Assembly: GCF_001592965.1 (NCBI RefSeq)
Contig: NZ_LRPC01000012.1
Span: 558,001 to 622,000 of the forward strand
DNA from: Roseivirga spongicola
GTDB lineage: Bacteria > Bacteroidota > Bacteroidia > Cytophagales > Cyclobacteriaceae
DNA length: 64,000 nucleotides
Direction: 5' to 3'
How positions within the stretch are numbered: position 1 is the stretch's first letter; every line of letters begins with the position of its first letter. The notes under the pieces were generated by a model, which made no database searches, was not told the DNA's origin, and saw nothing but the letters and a program-made list of their open reading frames with translations. Shown here in pieces: positions 1 through 6,518 of this stretch. The position numbers were made by a program, and so were the translations under genes.

Positions 1-2
1 GC

Positions 3-131
3 GATAAAACTCCAGAAGAAGCCCAAATGCCTTTGGCTGCTAAACCCTTTAAGCCTTCTTACATTATGTTTGTAAGAAACTTCAGTGGCTTCACCTCTGA
101 AGAGTGGTTAAAGTATTTGGGGGTGAATTGA
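3..131 (+). CDS. C-terminal end of an unidentified protein (partial)
   Basis: An open frame enters from the left edge and runs 42 codons to a TGA at 129-131. The visible tail is DKTPEEAQMPLAAKPF... and ends EEWLKYLGVN. It is hydrophilic with no membrane segment. The fragment is too short to assign a family. Support is only the uninterrupted frame, ordinary codon use and the normal stop, so the rest of the gene must lie outside the window. Confidence 0.5.
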   Translation, partial: DKTPEEAQMPLAAKPFKPSYIMFVRNFSGFTSEEWLKYLGVN

Positions 132-480
132 GGTGTAGAATGCTCAAGGATCAATAGTGAATGGGGCTGTTAAGCTAAAGTGCTCACTACTCCGCTGTAG
201 TATCTGGTCTTTATCTGTGACCAGTGCTATCTTCGGTAATAGACTTTGTACTAATTAGAAAACGTAAATTAAGATCAGTCCATACTGATAGTACGGACTA
301 GAACATTGGTGCTGCGCTTTCTGAAAGAAGAGTTTCCTCAATTGTCCAGCCGTCAGAAGACCCTTCAAACATTCCCATCTATTAAATTTTACAACACAAT
401 CATTCCCTTCATTATTTAGGGGTGAAATTCGTTTTTGTGGGTGTATAATTTGGGGATGGTGAGTATCTAAGCTGTGTTTA
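132..480. other. Gene-free spacer
   Basis: About 350 bp with frequent stops in every frame on both strands. Only tiny ORFs of under 30 codons occur, for example one on the minus strand near 300-390, and none has a convincing start context. I see no RNA gene or repeat here. Confidence 0.4.
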
Positions 481-488
481 TACTTTTG
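481..488 (+). promoter_or_regulatory. Possible Bacteroidota -7 promoter element
   Basis: TACTTTTG matches the TAnnTTTG element used by the Bacteroidota primary sigma factor. It lies 89 bp before the ATG at 578. No clear -33 TTG stands at the usual spacing, so this is a weak call. Confidence 0.35.
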
Positions 489-577
489 TTAAAATGTTTT
501 GTTTGGAAAATAATCCATTTTTTTTCTTCAGGCTGAAAACAAAACATCAAGAAACGCACTTACAAAGAGCATAACAC

Positions 578-1237
578 ATGAAGATGAAACGTGTAAAGCT
601 TCTCTTGATCGTTGCGTTGATAACGTTAATGGCTGTACAAAGCTCAGTATTAGATGCTCAGAGTTTTGAAGGTAGAGTTATTTACCAAGTGTCTTATGAA
701 AGTAAGATAGCTGAAGTTAGTAATGAGGAGATGAATGCCTTTATGGGAGGTGATCATGAGTACTATTTAAAAGGTGGAGACTATAAAATGTTGAGCAATG
801 GAGAGTTTTTTGAGTCGCAACTTTATATCCATGCTGAGAATAGCGTTTACAATAAAACTGCGCAATCCGATACACTTTATTGGATTGACGGATCTTTCGA
901 AGATACTGAAGTGAAATCTTACAGGTTTCTAGATGAAACAGCTAATGTATTAGGTTACGAGTGTAAGGTGCTTGAGGTGATAGAATCTACCGGAAAAACC
1001 ACTTATTACTTCAATGAACAGTTCGCATTAGACCCTGAGTATTATAGCAATCACAGTTTTGGCAATTGGAGTTTTGTTATTGGGAAAACGAAATCTCTCC
1101 TTCTTAAATTCGTATCAGAAAGAGAAGATTACACTGTTACCAGTACAGCTGTTCGTATTGAGCCTATGAAACTGAGTGAATCTATGTTCCAACTGCAGGG
1201 CAAAAATCCAGTAAAGCCAATGCCTGGTTTCTACTGA
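578..1237 (+). CDS. Secreted or periplasmic protein, DUF4412/GLPGLI-like
   Basis: A 219-residue protein with a basic N-terminus and a hydrophobic stretch at about residues 7-25, a typical signal peptide ending near VLDAQS. The mature part opens with FEGRVIYQVSY and later has a LGYECKVLEV segment followed by TTYYFNEQF. That pattern, a beta-rich start, a conserved YxC and then a threonine/tyrosine-rich strand, recalls the DUF4412 and GLPGLI families of exported Bacteroidota proteins, but the diagnostic GLPGLI motif is absent. No catalytic residues can be picked out. It is converging with the next gene 25 bp away and seems to be a single-gene unit. The family assignment is a resemblance only; the gene itself is secure. 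Confidence 0.75.
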   Translation: MKMKRVKLLLIVALITLMAVQSSVLDAQSFEGRVIYQVSYESKIAEVSNEEMNAFMGGDHEYYLKGGDYKMLSNGEFFESQLYIHAENSVYNKTAQSDTLYWIDGSFEDTEVKSYRFLDETANVLGYECKVLEVIESTGKTTYYFNEQFALDPEYYSNHSFGNWSFVIGKTKSLLLKFVSEREDYTVTSTAVRIEPMKLSESMFQLQGKNPVKPMPGFY

Positions 1238-1262
1238 TTTACAAAGGCGTGTTGTTTTCGGC

Positions 1263-1598
1263 TTATGCCTTTCTGACAAATTCAGACTTTAAAGCCATAG
1301 AGCCAAAACCATCAATTTTGCAGTCAATGTTATGATCGCCATCCACTAACCGAATGTTCTTTACTTTGGTGCCGGCTTTTACAGGTTTGGGAGCTCCTTT
1401 TACGGGTAAGTCTTTGATTACTACCACAGCATCACCATCTACAAGAATGTTGCCATTGGAGTCCTTTACTACATTTTCATCTTCCGTAGACTCTTCACTC
1501 GGTTTCCATTCATAACCGCATTCTGGACACATAAGTGATTGTCCGGTAGGGTAGGTATAGGGAGATTTACATTCTGGACAAGGAGGAAACTCTGACAT
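1263..1598 (-). CDS. yjdM: PhnA/YjdM-type zinc-ribbon protein
   Basis: A 111-residue protein with an N-terminal zinc ribbon made by CPEC (about residues 7-10) and CPECGYEW (about 24-31). The C-terminal domain carries [20 protein letters not shown] and ends with the [19 protein letters not shown] block typical of PhnA/YjdM. The length equals the family norm. Despite the old name, the protein is not part of carbon-phosphorus lyase, and its cellular role is not established. A TAnnTTTG promoter element lies 20 bp upstream on the minus strand. The neighbours are unrelated, so context adds nothing. Confidence 0.88.
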   Translation of the reverse strand: MSEFPPCPECKSPYTYPTGQSLMCPECGYEWKPSEESTEDENVVKDSNGNILVDGDAVVVIKDLPVKGAPKPVKAGTKVKNIRLVDGDHNIDCKIDGFGSMALKSEFVRKA

Positions 1599-1617
1599 TA
1601 CTATAGATTTGAATGCG

Positions 1618-1625
1618 CAAAATTA
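1618..1625 (-). promoter_or_regulatory. -7 promoter element for the PhnA-like gene
   Basis: Read on the minus strand this is TAATTTTG, a match to TAnnTTTG, 20 bp upstream of the ATG at 1598. A -33 element is not obvious. Confidence 0.4.
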
Positions 1626-1744
1626 GAGAAATTTAGTGAATGAGATTGAAGGATTAAGAATTGAGAGTATAGTATTAGATCCTTCAACTATTCTCAGGAT
1701 AGGTAAGAGAAACTGCTATGGGCTTCTGGCATCTTACTTTTTCA

Positions 1745-1814
1745 CTCCTGACCTCTGGCCTCCGTCTTCGGACTTCCGACTTCGGACTTCCGTCTTCTGA
1801 CTTCTGGCTTCTTA
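1745..1814. repeat. Degenerate heptamer array, ten units
   Basis: Ten consecutive 7-bp units fit the pattern CYTCNNN, with CTTCGGA, CTTCCGA and CTTCTGG among them. The strand is strongly pyrimidine-rich. The phase is kept across all ten units while the last three positions vary. The flanking string TTACTTTTTCAC occurs on both sides, so the block itself may have been duplicated. Confidence 0.75.
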
Positions 1815-1887
1815 CTTTTTCACCCCTAACCCCTAAAGGGGCAACACTTTATTAGTTGTTTGTAGTATTTGTGCTTATTGCTTTCGT

Positions 1888-1950
1888 CTTCCTGCTTCCT
1901 GCTTCCGACTTCCCGCTTCCCGCTTTTGGCTTCTGGCTTCTCGCTTCCAG
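1888..1950. repeat. Degenerate heptamer array, nine units
   Basis: Nine units in perfect 7-bp phase, for example CTTCCTG, CTTCCGA, CTTCCCG and CTTCTGG. Same repeat type as 1745-1814. The array ends about 45 bp before the rpsA promoter. A short open frame through this stretch (1856-2107) is a by-product of the low-complexity sequence. Confidence 0.75.
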
Positions 1951-1996
1951 CTGTTACTATCAAGTCAACAAATTATCTGATTATCAAATTAATCCT

Positions 1997-2004
1997 TACC
2001 TTTG
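1997..2004 (+). promoter_or_regulatory. rpsA promoter, -7 element
   Basis: TACCTTTG, followed by C, matches the best form of the Bacteroidota -7 element. Transcription should start near 2009-2012, giving a leader of about 100 nt before rpsA. Confidence 0.65.
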
Positions 2005-2060
2005 CAGTCCGTTTCAGAAGAGGCGGTTCCGAGTAGTTGGAAATGTAGAACAAAAATCCT

Positions 2061-2103
2061 TCGCTGAGCGCTCTGGGCAGCGAAATGGAGTAATCACAGA
2101 GCG
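2061..2103 (+). promoter_or_regulatory. Possible H-type pseudoknot in the rpsA leader
   Basis: Two perfect inverted repeats interlock. TCGCTG (2061-2066) can pair with CAGCGA (2078-2083). CGCTCTG (2069-2075), which lies inside that loop, can pair with CAGAGCG (2097-2103). The geometry, with linkers of 2, 2 and 13 nt, fits an H-type pseudoknot that ends 8 nt before the ATG at 2112. This is a natural place for autoregulation by S1. The pairing is read from the sequence; the regulatory role is inferred. Confidence 0.4.
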
Positions 2104-2111
2104 ATAATATC

Positions 2112-4061
2112 ATGTCAGAAGAAAAAAAAGCACCTGAGGCAGTAGAAGAACAAGCTACTCCTCAAGCCGCAGCTGAAGCGCCTGCTTCTAAAGAAACTGC
2201 GAAAGAGTCAAAACCAAAGGCTGCTAAACAACCAGAAGAATTCAACTGGGAAGATTTTGAAACTAGAGGTTTTGGTGAGGGCTACTCTAAAAAGAAAAAA
2301 GAAGAGTTGGCTTCAATGTATGAAGACACTTTGAACTCTATCGAAGAAAAGCAGACCATTAAGGCTACTGTTGTTTCTATTGGTGACAGAGACGTTGTGT
2401 TGAACATTGGTTACAAATCTGATGGTTTGGTAAGTGCCTCTGAATTCAGAGATACTCCAGATTTGAAAGTTGGTGACCAAATTGAAGTATATATCGAAGA
2501 GCAAGAAAATGCTCTTGGACAGCTTGTACTTTCAAGAAGAAAAGCCAAAATCGTTAGAGCATGGGAGCTTATCCAAGATGGTCTAGATAACGATAAAGTA
2601 ATTGAAGGTTTCGTGAAGAGAAGAACCAAAGGTGGTTTGATCGTGGACATCTACGGTGTAGAATCATTCCTTCCAGGTTCACAGATCGATGTGAAGCCAA
2701 TTAGAGACTTCGATGTTTTCGTAGGTAAGAAAATGGAGGTTAAAGTTGTGAAAATCAACTACTCTAACGACAACGTTGTAGTATCTCACAAAGTATTGAT
2801 CGAGAAAGATCTTGAGCAACAAAAAGCTGAAATCCTTGAGAACCTTGAGAAAGGTCAGGTACTAGAAGGTGTGATCAAGAACATGACTAACTTCGGTGTA
2901 TTCATCGATCTTGGTGGTGTTGATGGTCTACTTCACATTACTGATATCTCATGGGGTAGAATCAACGATCCGTCTGAGGTGTTGAGCCTTGACGAGAAAG
3001 TGAACGTTGTTGTTCTTGACTTTGATGATGATAAGAAGAGAATCTCATTGGGTATGAAGCAATTGACTGAGCACCCTTGGGATAAATTAGAGTCTACTAT
3101 CGAAGTAGGTTCTAAAGTGAAAGGTTCTATCGTAAACGTTGCAGATTACGGTGCGTTCCTAGAGCTTCTTCCTGGTGTTGAAGGTCTAATCCACGTTTCT
3201 GAAATGTCTTGGTCTCAGCACTTGAGAAATCCACAAGACTTCATCAGCATTGGTGACGAACTAGAGGCAGTAGTATTGACTCTTGATAGAGAGGAAAGAA
3301 AAATGTCTCTTGGTATCAAGCAATTGACTGAAGATCCTTGGACTAAGTCTGATGTATTGACTAAGTACGGTGTTGGAACTAACCATACAGGTATAGTAAG
3401 AAACCTTACTAACTTCGGTTTATTCATTGAGCTAGAAGAAGGTATCGATGGTTTGGTACACGTTTCTGACCTTTCTTGGACTAAGAAAATCAAGCACCCT
3501 TCTGAATTCGTGAAAGTAGGTGATGAGCTTGAAGTTCAGGTTCTTGAGTTAGATATTGAAAACAGAAGATTGGCTCTTGGTCACAAGCAGCTTGAAGAGA
3601 ATCCTTGGGATACTTTCGAAACAGTATTCACTCCAGGTTCTGTTCACAAGTCTACTGTTATCTCTAAGAACGATAAAGGTGCTACTCTTGAGTTGCCTTA
3701 CGGTCTTGAAGGTGTTGCAACTAACAGAAACCTTAAGAAAGAAGACGGTTCTATGGTAGAAGTAGGAGAAACTCTAGACTTCTCTGTAGTAGAATTCTCT
3801 AAAGACGATAAGAGAATTGTAATGTCTCACACTAACATTCATAATCCTGAGGCTGCTGAGAAACCAGCTCCTAAGAAGAAGAGTGGTGGTGGAGCACCTA
3901 AAGCTAAGATGGCTCCTGTAGAGCAGGCTACTCTTGGTGATTTAGATGCACTTTCTGCACTTAAAGCTGAAATGGAAGATAACACCAAGAAAGCTAATGA
4001 GAAGAAGGCTGCAGAGGCTAAAAAGAAAGCTTCTGAGTCAGAAGACTCTGCTGAAGGTTAA
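2112..4061 (+). CDS. rpsA: 30S ribosomal protein S1
   Basis: A 649-residue protein with six S1 RNA-binding domains starting near residues 82, 162, 248, 333, 422 and 509. Domains 3-5 show the best form of the fold, for example NFGVFIDLGGVDGLLHITDI and the HVSxxSW motif. An extra N-terminal Ala/Glu/Lys-rich segment (about 1-60) and a Lys/Ala/Glu-rich tail (after about 575) are disordered and common in Bacteroidota S1. S1 binds mRNA on the 30S subunit and helps initiation on leaders that lack a Shine-Dalgarno sequence, the rule in this phylum. The gene stands alone between its own promoter and a strong terminator. Confidence 0.97.
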   Translation: MSEEKKAPEAVEEQATPQAAAEAPASKETAKESKPKAAKQPEEFNWEDFETRGFGEGYSKKKKEELASMYEDTLNSIEEKQTIKATVVSIGDRDVVLNIGYKSDGLVSASEFRDTPDLKVGDQIEVYIEEQENALGQLVLSRRKAKIVRAWELIQDGLDNDKVIEGFVKRRTKGGLIVDIYGVESFLPGSQIDVKPIRDFDVFVGKKMEVKVVKINYSNDNVVVSHKVLIEKDLEQQKAEILENLEKGQVLEGVIKNMTNFGVFIDLGGVDGLLHITDISWGRINDPSEVLSLDEKVNVVVLDFDDDKKRISLGMKQLTEHPWDKLESTIEVGSKVKGSIVNVADYGAFLELLPGVEGLIHVSEMSWSQHLRNPQDFISIGDELEAVVLTLDREERKMSLGIKQLTEDPWTKSDVLTKYGVGTNHTGIVRNLTNFGLFIELEEGIDGLVHVSDLSWTKKIKHPSEFVKVGDELEVQVLELDIENRRLALGHKQLEENPWDTFETVFTPGSVHKSTVISKNDKGATLELPYGLEGVATNRNLKKEDGSMVEVGETLDFSVVEFSKDDKRIVMSHTNIHNPEAAEKPAPKKKSGGGAPKAKMAPVEQATLGDLDALSALKAEMEDNTKKANEKKAAEAKKKASESEDSAEG

Positions 4062-4080
4062 TCTTTTTGAATATATAGAA

Positions 4081-4108
4081 GCATCCCGCTTGGTCGGGAT
4101 GCTTTTTT
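4081..4108 (+). terminator. Rho-independent terminator of rpsA
   Basis: An 8-bp perfect GC-rich stem, GCATCCCG with CGGGATGC, a 6-nt loop, and then six T. It starts 19 bp after the rpsA stop. Confidence 0.9.
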
Positions 4109-4130
4109 ATTTGACATAGTTCAACTTTTA

Positions 4131-4161
4131 TTGGCGCAATTGATGAATATCCCTAAATTTG
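4131..4161 (+). promoter_or_regulatory. tRNA-Cys promoter
   Basis: A TTG at 4131-4133 and TAAATTTG at 4154-4161 stand 20 bp apart, the standard -33/-7 layout. The mature tRNA begins 14 bp downstream. Confidence 0.65.
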
Positions 4162-4175
4162 CGCTTCCAAAATAT

Positions 4176-4246
4176 GGCGCTGTGGCCGAGTGGCTAGGCA
4201 GAGGTCTGCAAAACCTTGTACAGCGGTTCGAATCCGCTCAGCGCCT
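4176..4246 (+). tRNA. tRNA-Cys (GCA anticodon)
   Basis: A 71-nt cloverleaf. The acceptor stem is GGCGCTG paired with CAGCGCC, discriminator T at 4246. The anticodon stem GAGGT/ACCTT encloses the loop CTGCAAA with anticodon GCA at 4208-4210. The T arm is AGCGG TTCGAAT CCGCT. CCA is not encoded. Its last 16 nt are part of a tandem repeat. Confidence 0.95.
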
Positions 4247-4253
4247 CAATTCC

Positions 4254-4282
4254 AAAAGCAACCCCCAAAGGGTTGCTTTTTT
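4254..4282 (+). terminator. tRNA-Cys terminator
   Basis: AAAAGCAACCC pairs with GGGTTGCTTTT around a 5-nt loop, and the T run extends to 4282. It starts 8 nt after the tRNA. Confidence 0.85.
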
Positions 4283-4410
4283 GCTTACAGTCTCATTGAG
4301 TGGATGAGAACCGCGCGGTTCGAAAGCTATCCCGATTGTTCGAGATAGCTTCGCGAGCACCTTTGAAACACTAAAAGCATAGCGAGCAATCCGCTCAGCG
4401 CCTCAATTCC

Positions 4411-4439
4411 AAAAGCAACCCTAAAAAGGTTGCTTTTTT
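4411..4439 (+). terminator. Second copy of the tRNA-Cys terminator
   Basis: AAAAGCAACC pairs with GGTTGCTTTT, followed by T residues. It arose with the 157-bp duplication; the loop differs from the first copy, but the stem is kept and could still terminate. Confidence 0.65.
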
Positions 4440-4544
4440 GTTTTCAGACTTCTTGAGTGGAAAAGGACCGCGCGGTTCGAAAGCGATCCCGATTGTTCTG
4501 GAGAGCTTCGCGAGCACGAAAAGAAAATTATTGAAACAGCGAGT

Positions 4545-5161
4545 AATCCGCTTATGGCCTCGCCTTCAAAGGAGCATACTCCAAGCTGTTAAGGGTCTTC
4601 ATTCTTTGCTATTGAAAACGTTTGCTATCTGCTCTGTTGTTAACCTTTCCATCTAAGTTTTAATTTGATTTTGGATTATGTCCTTCCACCAAAGAATTGC
4701 CGTTTAATTGCGTTGCTCTTTCTGAAAATTATTTAAGGTTAGTTGATCTGTCTCTATTCAGAAAGTACTGTACGGGTTGTTTATGTGATCTAAGAAAGCA
4801 GTAATGATAAAATGGAAAGTAAATTCCGCCCAGCAATAAGTAGGTCTAGGTTTTTTTGGCTAATGAACCTACATGATTTCTGATTTTAATTGGGTTGAGT
4901 TTCTCTTAAGTCAAGTCATTCATGCACAGTATACTTAGCTTAATTAGAAATATTTTCTATAAAAACTTTGAATATCTGCCCCTCTTAACAGTTGAAATAG
5001 GCGGATTTGGAAAGGTTTCACTCTATTGCATTGAGTGAGTTATTTAAATTGATTCTAAATAAATTGATCTTCTGAAACATGTATAGTAAATTACTGTTAT
5101 CCAGATGGTTAAAGGGGTGTTAAGAGACTCTTAAATCAAGTTTCCATCAGTAAAAATTTAT
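4545..5161. other. Gene-free region before the respiratory operon
   Basis: Roughly 620 bp of AT-rich sequence with stops in all frames. Apart from the decayed third repeat start at 4545 I see no ORF of note, RNA gene or terminator. Confidence 0.5.
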
Positions 5162-5191
5162 TTGAAATAAGGGCTTCCAATACTACCTTTG
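5162..5191 (+). promoter_or_regulatory. Promoter of the act-cox respiratory operon
   Basis: TTG at 5162-5164 and TACCTTTG at 5184-5191, 19 bp apart. The start of transcription should be near 5196-5198, so the ATG at 5196 would be at the very 5' end and the ATG at 5241 is the better start for actA. Confidence 0.7.
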
Positions 5192-5240
5192 CCACGTGTT
5201 TCTACAACTGAGACAATCTGTGATTAAAAAAAGACTTTAC

Positions 5241-6485
5241 ATGGTAGCCAAAACAACCATTGTCCGTTATGCGACAGCATTCTTTCTTGTATGCTGTTTT
5301 GTTTTTTCTGGGAAGCAGGTTTTCGCCCAAAGAGATGCTGTTCCGACAGATCCTGAGATAATCTCTCAGGGAGAGCAGCTGTTTAATGAGTATCAATGTA
5401 ATACCTGTCACAAGGTAGACTCTAAACTTGTTGGTCCGGCCCTGGCTGGAGTATACGATAGAAGAGACCTTGAATGGATTTACTCATGGGTGAAAAACTC
5501 ACAAGCTTTAATTGCTTCTGGAGACCCTCAAGCCACTGCACTCTACAATGAGTTTAATCAGTTGGTAATGGCTCCTTACGATCTGGAAGATGAGCAAATT
5601 CTTTCAATTCTAGCCTATGTTAGAGATGTTGAGGAGAACCCTCCAATGCCAGAAGTTGCTGCCACAGGTGATGGTGCTGCTGCTGGAGGAGATGGTTCAG
5701 GGATTCCTTCCAGCTATTTGAACATCATTGTTGCAGCCTTGGTGGTTGTACTCATTCTTATTTTGGTAGTACTAGTGATTATCATTGGTGTGCTCAAAAA
5801 ATACCTTCAGGATAAAGAAGGATTGGATGAGGCCGATAAGGATGTAGTAAATGAGAAATTCAGCTTCTCAGCTTTTGTTAAGAGCCCTACAGTAATTGGT
5901 ATCATTACATTCTTGGTTATTGCCTTGGCAGCGAAGAATGTTATTGATGGTCTTTATACTATTGGTGTTCAGCAAGGTTATCAGCCAGAACAGCCAATCG
6001 CTTTTTCTCATAAGATTCACGCAGGTGAGTATGAGATTGCTTGTCAGTATTGTCACACCGGTGTAGAAATTGGGAAGTCAGCAAACATTCCTTCAGTGAA
6101 TATTTGTATGAATTGCCATAGCCAAATCAAAACGGACTCTCCGGAGATTCAAAAATTATATGCTGCTCAAGAGAGTGGAAAACCAATAGAGTGGGTAAGG
6201 ATTCACAACCTACCTGACTTGGCTTACTTTAACCACTCACAACACGTGAAGGTAGGTGGCATTGAGTGTCAGACATGTCATGGTGAAATTCAGGAAATGG
6301 AAGTTGTTAAGCAACACGCTCCTCTTACTATGGGATGGTGTATTGATTGTCATAGAAATACAAGCCTAAATACTCAGGGCAATGGTTACTACGACAAATT
6401 GGTAGAACTACATAACAAGACTTCTGGTACTCCAATGAATGTTGAAGATATCGGTGGTTTGGAATGTGCTAAGTGCCACTATTAA
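5241..6485 (+). CDS. actA: Alternative complex III subunit ActA: monohaem domain fused to pentahaem domain
   Basis: A c-type cytochrome of 414 residues from the chosen ATG. It has a signal sequence (about residues 8-30), a monohaem domain with CNTCH at 53-57, a strongly hydrophobic helix near 158-182 and another near 212-230. The C-terminal domain then has five CXXCH sites at about 268, 289, 343, 367 and 409 (CQYCH, CMNCH, CQTCH, CIDCH, CAKCH). ActA is the electron-transfer subunit of the quinol:cytochrome c oxidoreductase that replaces cytochrome bc1 in many Bacteroidota. It sits first in the operon, 33 bp before actB. An ATG 45 bp upstream keeps the frame but overlaps the predicted transcription start. 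Six haem sites in one chain indicate an extra mono-haem cytochrome fused in front. Confidence 0.93.
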   Translation: MVAKTTIVRYATAFFLVCCFVFSGKQVFAQRDAVPTDPEIISQGEQLFNEYQCNTCHKVDSKLVGPALAGVYDRRDLEWIYSWVKNSQALIASGDPQATALYNEFNQLVMAPYDLEDEQILSILAYVRDVEENPPMPEVAATGDGAAAGGDGSGIPSSYLNIIVAALVVVLILILVVLVIIIGVLKKYLQDKEGLDEADKDVVNEKFSFSAFVKSPTVIGIITFLVIALAAKNVIDGLYTIGVQQGYQPEQPIAFSHKIHAGEYEIACQYCHTGVEIGKSANIPSVNICMNCHSQIKTDSPEIQKLYAAQESGKPIEWVRIHNLPDLAYFNHSQHVKVGGIECQTCHGEIQEMEVVKQHAPLTMGWCIDCHRNTSLNTQGNGYYDKLVELHNKTSGTPMNVEDIGGLECAKCHY

Positions 6486-6518
6486 TTAATTGAATTCGCG
6501 ATTTCTGATTGATATACA

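Larger units (their letters stand above)
4231..4544. repeat. Tandem duplication, two 157-bp units carrying the tRNA-Cys 3' end
   Basis: Unit 1 is 4231-4387 and unit 2 is 4388-4544. The first 34 bp of each, the tRNA 3' end plus the start of the terminator stem, are identical. The remainder has drifted but keeps the CCGCGCGG palindrome, GGTTCGAAAGC and TCGCGAGCAC. A third, degraded start (AATCCGCT at 4545) keeps the exact 157-bp register. Each unit includes a REP-like inverted repeat, clearest in unit 1 as AAGCTATC/GATAGCTT. A short open frame at 4438-4656 is created by this repeat and is not a gene. Confidence 0.8.

Noticed and set aside
1856-2107. An 83-codon open frame on the plus strand before rpsA
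   Set aside because: It runs through the heptamer array, the promoter and the leader of rpsA, has a biased low-complexity composition and no family features.
4438-4656. A 72-codon open frame after tRNA-Cys
   Set aside because: It lies in the 157-bp tandem repeat and its terminator; the protein has no recognisable domain.
4176-5190. A prophage or island integrated at tRNA-Cys
   Set aside because: No integrase, phage or plasmid gene follows; normal respiratory genes resume after 640 bp. The repeat alone does not show an integrated element.
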